Assembly (NCBI RefSeq): GCF_030211955.1
Contig: NZ_JASODI010000020.1
Location: 1-44,291, forward strand
DNA length: 44,291 nucleotides
Origin: Corynebacterium frankenforstense
GTDB lineage: Bacteria; Actinomycetota; Actinomycetes; Mycobacteriales; Mycobacteriaceae
Direction of reading: 5' to 3'
The notes beneath the pieces are model-generated. The model ran no database searches. It was not told where the DNA came from and worked only from the letters and a program-made list of their open reading frames with translations. Every line of letters starts with the position of its first letter. Positions within the stretch are counted from its first letter, which is position 1. The position numbers and the translations under genes are program-made. Of the stretch, positions 1-7,389 are shown in pieces.

Positions 1-154
1 TGCGGGCCACTCGGGCGATCTTCTGGGCGTCCATGGGCAGCACACCTAAGTCGGTGAGTTGGTGTTTGCTCATGCCTCGGGCGGCTTCGGCGAGGTCTAT
101 GCCTTGCCGGGTGACCGTGATGAGTTGGTCGAGCAGGTTCATGGGCCCCAGCAT
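1..154 (-). CDS. N-terminal fragment of probable DUF222/HNH endonuclease-type protein (runs off window)
   Basis: An open frame on the minus strand from ATG at 154 to the left edge gives 51 residues with no stop. ATG 142 is an alternative start and its protein would begin MNLLDQL. The helical sequence with 'QGIDLAEAARGMS' and 'DAQKIARVAR' resembles the N-terminus of the abundant actinobacterial DUF222/13E12-type proteins, which carry an HNH nuclease domain at the C-terminus; that domain would lie outside the window. No clear ribosome binding site is visible. Codon choice (TTA, CAA, AAA, ATA) is less GC-biased than in all later genes, which hints at foreign origin. Identification is by general resemblance only. 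Confidence 0.4.
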   Translation of the reverse strand, partial: MLGPMNLLDQLITVTRQGIDLAEAARGMSKHQLTDLGVLPMDAQKIARVAR

Positions 155-250
155 GACGGGCGCACAAACGGTGCGCGAGGGGACTGCGTCCTGCTTGTGG
201 AGTGCGGGGCGCGGTCCACAGGAGGCCTTGCAGGCCGCCGCACGGGGTTA

Positions 251-293
251 CCTATTTCTGGTACAGGGCGCGGGGAGGGGCCTACTTCTGCTA
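251..293. repeat. Two near-identical 13-base direct repeats, 30-base period
   Basis: CCTATTTCTGGTA (251-263) and CCTACTTCTGCTA (281-293) match at 11 of 13 positions. Their starts are 30 bases apart, about three helical turns, so both face the same side of the DNA. They lie roughly 100 bases upstream of the minus-strand gene starting at 154 and could be paired protein-binding sites. Function is inferred. Confidence 0.4.
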
Positions 294-439
294 GTGGTCA
301 GGGAAGACGGAGGATTGTCCGCACACAGCAGCTGGCGCAGCGTAGGGGAGTAGGGGATCAGAGCGGGCGTCACCGGGGCGCGGGAGTGCAACGACCGCGC
401 CCGCACCCACCCGGACGGAACCGCCGAGGGACGCGACGG

Positions 440-452
440 GACGTCGGCAATC
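440..452 (-). repeat. Dispersed motif copy 1 (GATTGCCGACGTC)
   Basis: Exact consensus on the minus strand, five bases beyond the TGA of the DUF4229 gene and in its sense orientation. Confidence 0.7.
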
Positions 453-457
453 GGGGC

Positions 458-700
458 TCAGCGCCCGGCGAGCTCCTCGCGGATCCACTCCTTGCGCTGC
501 TTCCCGCGCTCGTGGCGGGCGGCGACGGCCTGCGTGGCCTCGACGCGCATGCGCGGGAAGATCAGCATCGACAGCGGGAACGCCACCAGCAGCGCCAGCA
601 GCGCCGACATCACCAGCGGCACGGGCGCCCCGATCAGCCACGCCGCGAGCTGGATGACCACCGTCAGCGCCAGGAACAGCCCGAGTCGCGCCAGCCCCAT
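458..700 (-). CDS. DUF4229 domain membrane protein, probably 5'-truncated
   Basis: An 80-residue protein from ATG 700 to TGA at 458. Two hydrophobic helices (about residues 5-24 and 27-47) are followed by a basic, amphipathic tail rich in Arg, Glu and Lys. This is the architecture of the actinobacterial DUF4229 family, small membrane proteins of unknown function often near menaquinone genes. Family members as I recall them have some 10-20 extra residues before the first helix; here the frame runs at once into sequence that reads on the other strand as the CitMHS transporter. No ribosome binding site stands out upstream of ATG 700. The gene is therefore probably cut at its 5' end and has lost its own promoter. 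Family assignment is fairly secure, functionality doubtful. Confidence 0.6.
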   Translation of the reverse strand: MGLARLGLFLALTVVIQLAAWLIGAPVPLVMSALLALLVAFPLSMLIFPRMRVEATQAVAARHERGKQRKEWIREELAGR

Positions 701-1951
701 CGTCCCGATGACGCTCGTGCCGCTGGTCGGCGCGCTCGTCACCGGCCACGGCCCCGGAGACATCGGCGACTTCTTCGCCGAGGGCCTCGACTCGGTGATG
801 AACGTCGTCGTGATGTTCATCTTCGCGATCATCTTCTTCGGCATCCTCCAGGACGTCGGCCCGTTCACCCCGGTGATCAAGGCGCTCATCCGCGCCCCCG
901 CGGCAACGTCGTCGCCGTGACCACCGGCACCGCCGCCATCGGCATCGTCGCCCACCTCGACGGCTCCGGCTCCACGACCTTCCTGCTGACCATCCCCGCG
1001 CTGCTGCCGCTCTACCGCGCGCTCGGCATCTCCCGCTACATCCTGATCACCATCGTCATCGTCGCCCTGGCCGCCTCCGTGATGAACATGGTGCCGTGGG
1101 CCGGCCCGCTCGGCCGCGCCGGCGCCGTCATCGCCCAGGAACCCAGCGACATCTGGCTGCGGCTGCTGCCCATCCAGGGCGTGGCGGTCGTGCTCGTGCT
1201 CGTCGTCGCCGCCGGGCTCGGCCTGCAGCGGCGCCGCCGCATCGCCGCCCGCGGCGCCGCCACCGCCGACGTCGAGGCCTCCCAGGCCCAGCAGGACGAG
1301 GAGCGCCGCGAGGAGGGCTACAGCTACCGCACCGGCACGGCCTGCACCGTCGCCAACGTCGCCGTCGTGCTCGTCGCCCTGGTCATCCTGCTCGCCGGCC
1401 TCCTGCCGCCCGCCCCGACCTTCCTCATCGCCACCACCCTGGCGCTGCTGATCAACTTCCCCGACTCCCACTCCCAGTCCAAGGTCCTGCGCCGCCACGC
1501 GCCCAACGCCCTGTCGATGGCCGGCATCATCATCGCCGCCGCCATGTTCCTCGGCGTGCTCAACGAGACCGGCATGCTCGAGCAGATCGCCCTGAGCCTC
1601 GTCTCGGTGCTGCCGGCCGCCGTCGGGCCGTACCTGCACGTCATCGTCCGCCTCCTCGGCGTGCCGCTGAACCTGCTGACCTCCACCGACGCCTACTACT
1701 TCTCCGTGCTGCCCATCGTCCAGGAGACCGCCGCCAGCTTCGGCGTCTCCGGCATGGCCACGGCGCTGGCGCTGATCATCGGCAACGTCATCGGCACCTT
1801 CGTCTCGCCGTTCTCGCCGGCGCTGTGGCTCGCGCTCGGTCTGGCCGGCGGCGCGAACATGGGCCGCTACATCAAGCTCGCCGTCCCGATCGCCTGGGCG
1901 TTCTCCGCCGCGCTGGTGCTCGCCGCGTTCGCCTTCAGCATGCTGGGCTGA
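693..1951 (+). pseudogene. CitMHS-family citrate/metal transporter pseudogene (5' truncation plus frameshift)
   Basis: The translation is recognisable as a CitMHS (divalent metal-citrate:H+ symporter) membrane protein, with 'LVPLVGALVTGHG', 'FAIIFFGILQDVG', 'HLDGSGSTTFLL', 'GPLGRAGAV' and, near the end, 'STDAYYFSVLPI'. Two defects are visible. First, homology begins at about 693 (first ATG 708); the first transmembrane helix, some 20-25 residues in this family, is missing, and the DNA there is occupied by the opposing DUF4229 start. Second, the frame changes at a C5 run (895-899): the upstream frame meets a TGA at 918, while the conserved 'RGNVVAV' continues in another frame that is open to TGA 1951. 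One missing C explains the shift. A sequencing error could explain the frameshift but not the missing 5' end. Confidence 0.75.
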
Positions 1952-1959
1952 CCGCGCGT

Positions 1960-1972
1960 GATTGCCGACGCC
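1960..1972 (+). repeat. Dispersed motif copy 2 (GATTGCCGACGCC)
   Basis: One change from consensus (T to C in the GACGTC core). It lies eight bases after the CitMHS TGA, in sense orientation, and abuts a possible GTG of the next frame. Confidence 0.6.
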
Positions 1973-1984
1973 CCGTGTGCCACC

Positions 1985-2467
1985 ATGGTGCCCATGAAGG
2001 ACGCCGCCGCGCGGGGCATGAACCCCGTATCCCCGAAGCTGACCCGGGCGCGCTACCTCGGCCGCATGCCGTGGCTGGTCGTGCCGCTCATCGTCTTCGT
2101 CGTGCTCGGGGTGGTCGTCTCGCCGTGGTGGTGGATCGGCGCGGGCGTCTTCGCCGCACTGACCGTCTGGCAGGCCTGGATCATCCCCGCGCAGGTGCGC
2201 CTGCTCGGCTGGCTCGAGACCGACGACGAGCTGCTGATCACCAAGGGCCGCATGTGGCACACGTTCACCGTCGTGCCGTACGGGCGCATCCAGTACGTCG
2301 ACGTGACCAACGGGCCGATCGAGCGCTGGCTGGGCATGAAGACCGTCACGCTGAACACGGCGTCCTCGACCTCCGACGCCACAGTCGAGGGGCTGCCCGC
2401 CGCCGAGGCCGACGCCCTGCGCGAGCGCCTGGCCGTCAAGGCGCGCGAGAGGATGAGCGGCCTGTGA
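1985..2467 (+). CDS. Membrane PH (bPH_2, YdbS-like) domain protein
   Basis: A 160-residue protein from ATG 1985; ATG 1994, ATG 2018 and GTG 1958 are also possible and no ribosome binding site decides between them. Two membrane helices (about residues 28-60, with the 'SPWWW' turn between them) precede a bacterial pleckstrin-homology domain of the DUF304/bPH_2 type, recognised by 'DDELLITKGRMWHTFTVVPYGRIQYVDV' type spacing (visible at 2221-2310) and 'NGPIERWLGMKTV'. Its TGA overlaps the GTG of the next gene (GTGA), so the two are translationally coupled. The same pairing exists as ydbS-ydbT in Bacillus. The molecular role of these pairs is poorly defined; a role in the membrane or envelope is inferred from topology. 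Confidence 0.7.
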   Translation: MVPMKDAAARGMNPVSPKLTRARYLGRMPWLVVPLIVFVVLGVVVSPWWWIGAGVFAALTVWQAWIIPAQVRLLGWLETDDELLITKGRMWHTFTVVPYGRIQYVDVTNGPIERWLGMKTVTLNTASSTSDATVEGLPAAEADALRERLAVKARERMSGL

Positions 2468-4068
2468 GCGCACGTCACGCCCGCGACGCACACGACGACG
2501 CGGCAGACGACGAGGCGCCCGGCACCGACGCCGACGCCGGCTGGCACCGCGTCCACCGCGCTACGCCGCTGCTGCGCGCCTGGACCGCGCTGCTCGCCTT
2601 GGCCGCCGCGGTGGCCGTCAACGTCGAGGCCTCCGTCTACGTCGCGCTGTGGGGCCTGCTCCACGGCGGCCCCTGGTGGATCCTGCCGGCGGCGCTTGGC
2701 GCGGTCGTGGTGGTCTGCGGGCTGATCTGGCTGGTCTCGGGAATCTGGTGGCGCGCGACGGGCTACCGCATCACCGACGAGGAGGTCGAGCTGCGCCGCG
2801 GCGTGCTCAACCGGCAGCTGCGCACCGCGCGTTTCGACCGCGTCCAGGCCGTCGACGTCGCCGAGCCGCTCATCCCGCGCCTCTTCGGCCTCGCCTCGGT
2901 CAAGGTCGAGACCGCCGGCGGCACCGACTCGCACATCGACATCCTCTACCTGCCGCGCACGGTCGCCGAGGAGCTGCGCCGCGACCTCCTGGCGCGGGTG
3001 CGCGGCGGCTCAATTGCCGACGTCCCGTCCCACCCCTCCGGTGGTTCCCTCACCGATGCGCGGCCAGCCGGCGCACCGGTTGGGCCCGGCGCGGCGAGTG
3101 CCGCAAGCTCTGGGAACCGCGACCGGGGCGCGGACACGAGCGCATCCGCCGGCTGGGCGGGGCAGGGGAGCGGTGCCGTCGCGCCGGCCGGGCCGGTCGA
3201 CGAGGACCGGCTGCGCGGGCTCGTCGACGAGATCCCCGCGCGGCGTGCGCTGGGCGCCGCCGCGCTGTCGACCAACACGGTCGTCGGCGTGGTCGCCACG
3301 GTCCTGCTGGTCGCCACCCCGATCGCGAACGCCACGGTCATCGGCGTGCTGCTCGCCGTGATCCCGTCGGTGTGGCGTGTGCTCAACACCTCGTGGCTGT
3401 TCACCGCCAAGATCGACGACGCCGACCGCGTCCTCCACCTCAACTACGGCCTGACCGAGCGCCGCCGCCAGGCGGTGCCGCTCGACCGGGTGCACGCGGT
3501 GAAGGTCTCCCAGACCCCGCTGTGGCGCCTGGTCGGCTGGTGGCGGGTCCAGGTCAGCGTCGCCGGCTACGGCGGCCCGCTGAACTCCAAGGCGGAGTCG
3601 ACCTCGACCGTGCTGCCGGTCGGCTCCCGGGAGACCGCGCTGGCCGTCTTCGCCGAGATCACCGGCATGGACCCCGAGACGATCGAGCGGGTCGCCGCCC
3701 CCGAGGGCCACGGCGAGCCACAGTTCACCAGCCCCGCGATCGCCCGGTGGGTCTCGCCGATCGACCGCCGGCGGCAGTCCGTCACCCTCGCCGAGGGCCG
3801 CGTGATCACCCACCACGGCCGCGTCGGCCGCACCGTCGAGACGATCGAGACGGCCCACATCCAGGAGCTCTCGCTGACCCACGGGCCCATCCAGCGCCTG
3901 CTGGGCCTGGCCACCGTGCGCCTCGACCTCGTGCCCGGGCCGGTCTACATGAAGGGCCGCGATCTGGCGCACGCGGACGCGGAGGCGCTCGTCGAGAAGC
4001 TCCGCGACCGCCGGCTGCCCGCGCTTACCGGCACGGGCCAGCCGGGCCAGCCGGGCCAGCGGATCTGA
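2464..4068 (+). CDS. Large membrane protein with three bPH_2 domains (YdbT-like)
   Basis: A 534-residue protein starting at GTG 2464, overlapping the previous stop. Helices lie at about residues 35-60 and 70-96, a first bPH_2 domain at about 100-178 ('TGYRITDEEVELRRG', 'FDRVQAVDV', 'PRLFGLASV'), a low-complexity Gly/Ala/Ser linker at 180-240, a further membrane pair at about 260-305, a second bPH_2 domain near 315-400 and a third near 420-525 ('PIQRLLGLATV'). It forms a coupled unit with the preceding YdbS-like gene. The linker holds a copy of the dispersed motif (3012-3024), translated as part of 'GSIADVPS', which suggests that the linker grew by repeat insertion. The C-terminus carries three tandem 9-base units (about 4037-4063, encoding Gly-Gln-Pro repeats). 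Substrate and partner are unknown. Confidence 0.75.
   Translation: MSARHARDAHDDAADDEAPGTDADAGWHRVHRATPLLRAWTALLALAAAVAVNVEASVYVALWGLLHGGPWWILPAALGAVVVVCGLIWLVSGIWWRATGYRITDEEVELRRGVLNRQLRTARFDRVQAVDVAEPLIPRLFGLASVKVETAGGTDSHIDILYLPRTVAEELRRDLLARVRGGSIADVPSHPSGGSLTDARPAGAPVGPGAASAASSGNRDRGADTSASAGWAGQGSGAVAPAGPVDEDRLRGLVDEIPARRALGAAALSTNTVVGVVATVLLVATPIANATVIGVLLAVIPSVWRVLNTSWLFTAKIDDADRVLHLNYGLTERRRQAVPLDRVHAVKVSQTPLWRLVGWWRVQVSVAGYGGPLNSKAESTSTVLPVGSRETALAVFAEITGMDPETIERVAAPEGHGEPQFTSPAIARWVSPIDRRRQSVTLAEGRVITHHGRVGRTVETIETAHIQELSLTHGPIQRLLGLATVRLDLVPGPVYMKGRDLAHADAEALVEKLRDRRLPALTGTGQPGQPGQRI
3012..3024 (+). repeat. Dispersed motif copy 3 (AATTGCCGACGTC), inside a coding linker
   Basis: Consensus except the first base. 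It lies inside the low-complexity linker of the three-domain PH protein, the clearest intragenic copy. Confidence 0.65.
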
Positions 4069-4129
4069 CGCCCGGCGGCGCGGGGTGGGGGCACCGGTGT
4101 CACGCCCGAAACGGGCAGCCCGCCGGGCG
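4069..4129. terminator. Nested inverted repeats between convergent PH and trmL-like genes
   Basis: CGCCCGGCGG at 4069-4078 pairs perfectly with CCGCCGGGCG at 4120-4129. A second small hairpin, GCCCG-AAA-CGGGC, sits inside at 4104-4116. There is no T-run, so it is only a terminator candidate, but the position between convergent genes fits. Confidence 0.4.
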
Positions 4130-4195
4130 CCAGCCGGCCTCGCGGCCTGGCCGGGTCTCCCGCGTCGCGTCGGAGTGGCCCCGGCCCATCGGGCT

Positions 4196-4672
4196 CTACA
4201 CGGCGCCGGGGAAGCCGAGCTGCCGCCAGGCCTCGAAGACCGCCACGGCCGCCGAGTTCGACAGGTTCATCGACCGCCGCGCCGGCAGCATCGGGATGCG
4301 CAGCCGCGCGGTCACCCGCGGGTGCGCCATGTGCTCCTCGGGAAGCCCGGTCGGCTCCGTACCGAAGAGCAGCGCGTCGCCCGGCCGGTACTCCACCGTG
4401 TCGAACCACGTCGAGGCGTGCCCGGTGAAGGCGAAGACCCGCGCGCCCGGGATGTCGGCCAGGCAGGCGTCGAGCTCGGGGTGGACGCGCACGTCGGCGA
4501 GATCGTGGTAGTCGAGGCCGGCGCGCCTGAGGTGCTTGTCGGAGAAGTCGAAGCCGAGCGGCTCGACCAGGTGCAGCGTCGCCCCCGTGTTGGCGCACAG
4601 GCGGATGGCGTTGCCGGTGTTACCGGGGATGACGGGGTTGTCGTAGATGACGTGCAGATCTGCTCCGGGCAT
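4196..4672 (-). CDS. trmL: tRNA (cytidine(34)-2'-O)-methyltransferase, TrmL/SpoU family
   Basis: A 158-residue protein from ATG 4672 to TAG 4196, the normal length for TrmL. It is a single SPOUT (trefoil-knot) domain with the family blocks '[10 protein letters not shown]' near the N-terminus, '[13 protein letters not shown]' in the middle and '[17 protein letters not shown]' at the end, the last two forming the S-adenosylmethionine-binding knot. The family methylates the 2'-hydroxyl of the wobble base of leucine tRNAs. Other SpoU-type specificities cannot be excluded from sequence alone. It is divergent from folD with about 120 bases between them. Confidence 0.85.
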   Translation of the reverse strand: MPGADLHVIYDNPVIPGNTGNAIRLCANTGATLHLVEPLGFDFSDKHLRRAGLDYHDLADVRVHPELDACLADIPGARVFAFTGHASTWFDTVEYRPGDALLFGTEPTGLPEEHMAHPRVTARLRIPMLPARRSMNLSNSAAVAVFEAWRQLGFPGAV

Positions 4673-4793
4673 GCCCGCAAGTCTAGAGCCGGCGCCCCGT
4701 GGCGCGCCCACGGCGACCCGCACGACGTCGTCAAGCGGCACCGGACACCCCCGGGCGTTGTCCCGGTCACGTGGCGGCGACATAATGGGCGGC

Positions 4794-5654
4794 GTGACTG
4801 CGATCAAACTGGACGGCAAACTCTTCCGCGCCGAGCTGCTCGAGGACCTCAAGACCCGGGTGGCCGCGCTCAAGGACAAGGGCATCACCCCCGGGCTGGC
4901 GACCGTGCTCGTCGGCGAGGATCCGGGCAGCCAGAACTACGTGCGCATGAAGCACCGCGACTGCGAGGAGGTCGGCATCCGGTCCATCCGCAAGGACCTG
5001 CCCGCCGAGACCACGCAGGACGAACTCAACGCCGTCATCGACGAGCTCAACGCCGACGACGCCTGCACCGGCTACATCGTGCAGCTGCCGCTGCCGGAGC
5101 AGCTCGACGAGAACGCCGTGCTCGAGCGCATCGACCCGGCCAAGGACGCCGACGGCCTGCACCCGGTCAACCTGGGCAAGCTCGTGCTCAACGAGCCCGC
5201 CCCGCTGCCGTGCACGCCCAACGGCTCGATCGCGCTGCTGCGCCGCTTCGGCGTGGAGCTGAACGGCGCGAAGGTCGTCGTCATCGGCCGCGGCATCACC
5301 GTCGGCCGCCCGATCGGCCTGATGCTCACCCGCCGCAGCGAGAACTCCACCGTCACGCTGTGCCACACCGGCACCAGGGACCTGGCCGCCGAGACCCGCG
5401 CCGCCGACGTCATCGTCGCCGCCGCCGGGCGCCCGCACATGCTCACCGCCGACATGATCAAGCCGGGCTGCGCGATCCTCGACGTCGGCGTCTCCCGCGT
5501 CGACGGCAAGACCACCGGCGACGTCCACCCGGACTGCTGGGAGGTCGCCGGCGCGATCTCGCCGAACCCGGGCGGCGTGGGCCCGATGACGCGCACCTTC
5601 CTGCTGGAGAACATCGTCGAGCGCGCCGAGCGGCTCGCGGGCCTGGCCGACTGA
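4794..5654 (+). CDS. folD: Methylenetetrahydrofolate dehydrogenase / cyclohydrolase
   Basis: A 286-residue bifunctional enzyme that oxidises 5,10-methylene-THF to methenyl-THF with NADP and hydrolyses it to 10-formyl-THF, supplying one-carbon units. GTG 4794 was chosen because it gives the family N-terminus 'TAIKLDGK'; an in-frame ATG at 4785 is the alternative. Visible blocks are 'YVRMKHRDC' with the catalytic Lys at about residue 53, 'GYIVQLPLP', '[10 protein letters not shown]' and the Rossmann loop 'GRGITVGRP' near 166. The C-terminal '[10 protein letters not shown]' is also typical. A DUF3017 gene follows after 17 bases, probably in the same transcript. Confidence 0.95.
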   Translation: MTAIKLDGKLFRAELLEDLKTRVAALKDKGITPGLATVLVGEDPGSQNYVRMKHRDCEEVGIRSIRKDLPAETTQDELNAVIDELNADDACTGYIVQLPLPEQLDENAVLERIDPAKDADGLHPVNLGKLVLNEPAPLPCTPNGSIALLRRFGVELNGAKVVVIGRGITVGRPIGLMLTRRSENSTVTLCHTGTRDLAAETRAADVIVAAAGRPHMLTADMIKPGCAILDVGVSRVDGKTTGDVHPDCWEVAGAISPNPGGVGPMTRTFLLENIVERAERLAGLAD

Positions 5655-5671
5655 GGACTACCCTGGCCGCC

Positions 5672-6022
5672 GTGGCTAAAACCCCGATCCGCCCCGCGAG
5701 CCGACAGGAGGCGCTGGTCAACCCGCACGACCGGGAGAACCCGCCCTCGCGGCTGTCGCGGCGTGCCCAGCAGGCGATGCTGGCGGTCTTTCTCGTCGGG
5801 CTCGTCGTCGTGGCCGTCTTCGGGATGACCGAGCACTGGCGCCGCTCGACCTTCGGGCTGGGCGCGGCGTTCCTGTGGCTGGCCGTGATGCGGGCCTGCT
5901 GCGACGACTCCGTGATCGGGCTGTTCTCCGTGCGCTCGCGGCGGTTCGACGTCGCGTTCTGCACCGGCGTCGGCGCGCTGCTGGCGTTCCTGGCGGCGTC
6001 GGTGGACGCGCTGGGCAGCTGA
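5672..6022 (+). CDS. DUF3017 membrane protein
   Basis: A 116-residue protein from GTG 5672, which lies close downstream of folD. A polar N-terminus (about 34 residues, rich in Arg and Pro) is followed by three hydrophobic segments (about 35-56, 64-77 and 92-114). This matches the DUF3017 family, which as I recall commonly follows folD in Actinobacteria and has no known function. No ribosome binding site is strong. Start could be later, at an internal GTG near 5717. The TGA is followed after three bases by a dispersed motif copy. Confidence 0.65.
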   Translation: MAKTPIRPASRQEALVNPHDRENPPSRLSRRAQQAMLAVFLVGLVVVAVFGMTEHWRRSTFGLGAAFLWLAVMRACCDDSVIGLFSVRSRRFDVAFCTGVGALLAFLAASVDALGS

Positions 6023-6025
6023 CCC

Positions 6026-6038
6026 GATTGCCGACGTC
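6026..6038 (+). repeat. Dispersed motif copy 4 (GATTGCCGACGTC)
   Basis: Exact consensus, three bases after the DUF3017 TGA in sense orientation, in the short gap before the convergent metX end. Confidence 0.7.
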
Positions 6039-6087
6039 GCGCGTGGGGCGTGGTGCGTGACGTGCGGCGTCGGCGCGGGGTGGGGTA

Positions 6088-7227
6088 CTAGATGTGGTAC
6101 TCGATGCGACCCGCGGCGCCGGGGGCGTCCGGGTCGACCTGCTCGAAGAAGTTGCGCAGGATCCGGTCCATCTGACGGGTCTCGGTGAGGAAGGCGTCGT
6201 GGCCGACGGGGGAGACGATCTTGGCCATGCCCAGCAGGTTGCCCAGGTTGCGCGAGAGGTGCTCCTGCTGGTGGTACGGGTAGAGGATGTCCGTGTCCAC
6301 GCCCGCGACGAGCGTGGGCACCGTGATCTCGCTGAGGGCGCGGTTGAGCCCCCCGCGGCCGCGGCCGATGTCGTGGCGGTTCAGTGAGTCGGTCAGCACG
6401 GCGTAGGTGCCGGCGTCGAAGCGTGCGGTCAGCTTGCGCGCCTGGTAGTCCAGGTAGCTCTCCACCGCGAAGCGCTGCCCGGCCGAGCGGTAGGCGCCCA
6501 GCGGGTTCTCGCCGTTCTGCGGGGTGGTGCCGAAGCGCTCGTCGATCTCGAGCTCGCCGCGGTAGGTCAGGTGCGCGATGCGCCGCGCCGTGGCCAGGCC
6601 GGCGTTCGGGGTGGCGCCGGTGTCGTAGTAGTCGCCGCCGTGCCAGTTCGGGTCGTTCTCGATCGCGGCGATCTGCGCGCCCTGGATGCCGATCTGCCAG
6701 GCGCTCGCCCGGGCGCTGACGGCGAAGACGGCCGCCGCGTTGACGACCTCGGGGTGCAGGTAGGACCACTCGAGGCTGCGCGCCCCGCCCATCGAGCCGC
6801 CGATGACGGCGAAGACGCTGGTGATGCCCAGCGAGTCGAGGAACTGCTTCTCCACCTCGACCTGGTCGCGGATCGAGACCGCCGGGAAGCGCGAGCCCCA
6901 GGCCCGCCCGTCGGCCGGGTGTGCCGAGCCGGGCCCGGTGGTGCCCTGACAGCCGCCGATGACGTTGGTGCAGATCACGCAGTAGCGGTCGGTGTCGATG
7001 GCCTTGTTCGGCCCGACGAGGTCGCCCCACCAGCTCGCGGCGTCGGAGTCGCCGGTCAGCGCGTGCTCGACGAGCACGACGTTGCTGCTGCCGTCGGCGT
7101 TCACGCGGTAGGAGCCCCACCGCTGGTAGGCGACGTGGACCTCCGGGATCGTCGCACCGGCCTCGGTGCGGAAGTCGCCGATGGGTTGACGGGCGAGCAC
7201 GCCGGGGCGGGCGAGATTCGGTGTCAC
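6088..7227 (-). CDS. metX: Homoserine O-acetyltransferase
   Basis: A 379-residue alpha/beta-hydrolase-fold acyltransferase that transfers acetyl from acetyl-CoA to homoserine, the first committed step of methionine synthesis. Starts at GTG 7227 with AGGAG six bases upstream. Visible blocks are 'HALTGDSDAA' (oxyanion region), the nucleophile elbow 'GGSMGG' with Ser145, 'NRHDIGRGRGG', 'GVDTDILYP' with the catalytic Asp, and 'VGHDAFL' with the catalytic His. The length matches the C. glutamicum enzyme. It lies 162 bases downstream of metY on the same strand; a strong hairpin in that gap may lower expression relative to metY. Confidence 0.95.
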   Translation of the reverse strand: MTPNLARPGVLARQPIGDFRTEAGATIPEVHVAYQRWGSYRVNADGSSNVVLVEHALTGDSDAASWWGDLVGPNKAIDTDRYCVICTNVIGGCQGTTGPGSAHPADGRAWGSRFPAVSIRDQVEVEKQFLDSLGITSVFAVIGGSMGGARSLEWSYLHPEVVNAAAVFAVSARASAWQIGIQGAQIAAIENDPNWHGGDYYDTGATPNAGLATARRIAHLTYRGELEIDERFGTTPQNGENPLGAYRSAGQRFAVESYLDYQARKLTARFDAGTYAVLTDSLNRHDIGRGRGGLNRALSEITVPTLVAGVDTDILYPYHQQEHLSRNLGNLLGMAKIVSPVGHDAFLTETRQMDRILRNFFEQVDPDAPGAAGRIEYHI

Positions 7228-7331
7228 AGGGGCTCCTGGTCCGGAATTCGGGATGTGGGCGGTGGTGCGGAGGCGGGTGGCGCTATGCGGCCGCGGTGCG
7301 GCGGGAAGGATTCGGGGTGCCGCGCGCCACG

Positions 7332-7357
7332 CGCCCGCCGCACGGGTGCGGCGGGCG
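7332..7357 (-). terminator. Strong GC hairpin between metY and metX
   Basis: Perfect 11-bp stem (CGCCCGCCGCA with TGCGGCGGGCG) and a 4-base loop, located after the metY stop and the dispersed motif. No T-run follows, so it may attenuate or stabilise metY mRNA rather than terminate fully. Confidence 0.45.
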
Positions 7358-7368
7358 GTGAGGGGCGG

Positions 7369-7381
7369 GACGTCGGAAATT
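7369..7381 (-). repeat. Dispersed motif copy 5 (AATTTCCGACGTC)
   Basis: Variant with T at position 5. It lies eight bases after the metY stop in metY sense, with the 11-bp hairpin about 12 bases beyond it. Confidence 0.6.
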
Positions 7382-7389
7382 GGGGGCGG

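Larger units (their letters stand above)
155..457. other. Intergenic region without a convincing gene
   Basis: About 300 bases between the left-edge gene and DUF4229. It holds two 13-base direct repeats exactly 30 bases apart (251-263 and 281-293) and one copy of the dispersed GATTGCCGACGTC motif at 440-452. No open frame here has coding character of its own. Confidence 0.5.

Noticed and set aside
458..2491. 677-codon minus-strand open frame
   Set aside because: Only its last 80 codons (DUF4229) have protein character. The rest is Gly/Arg/Asp-rich antisense of CitMHS and PH genes, a common result of high GC.
4037..4063. Tandem 9-base units as a regulatory repeat
   Set aside because: They lie inside the PH protein C-terminus and only encode Gly-Gln-Pro repeats.
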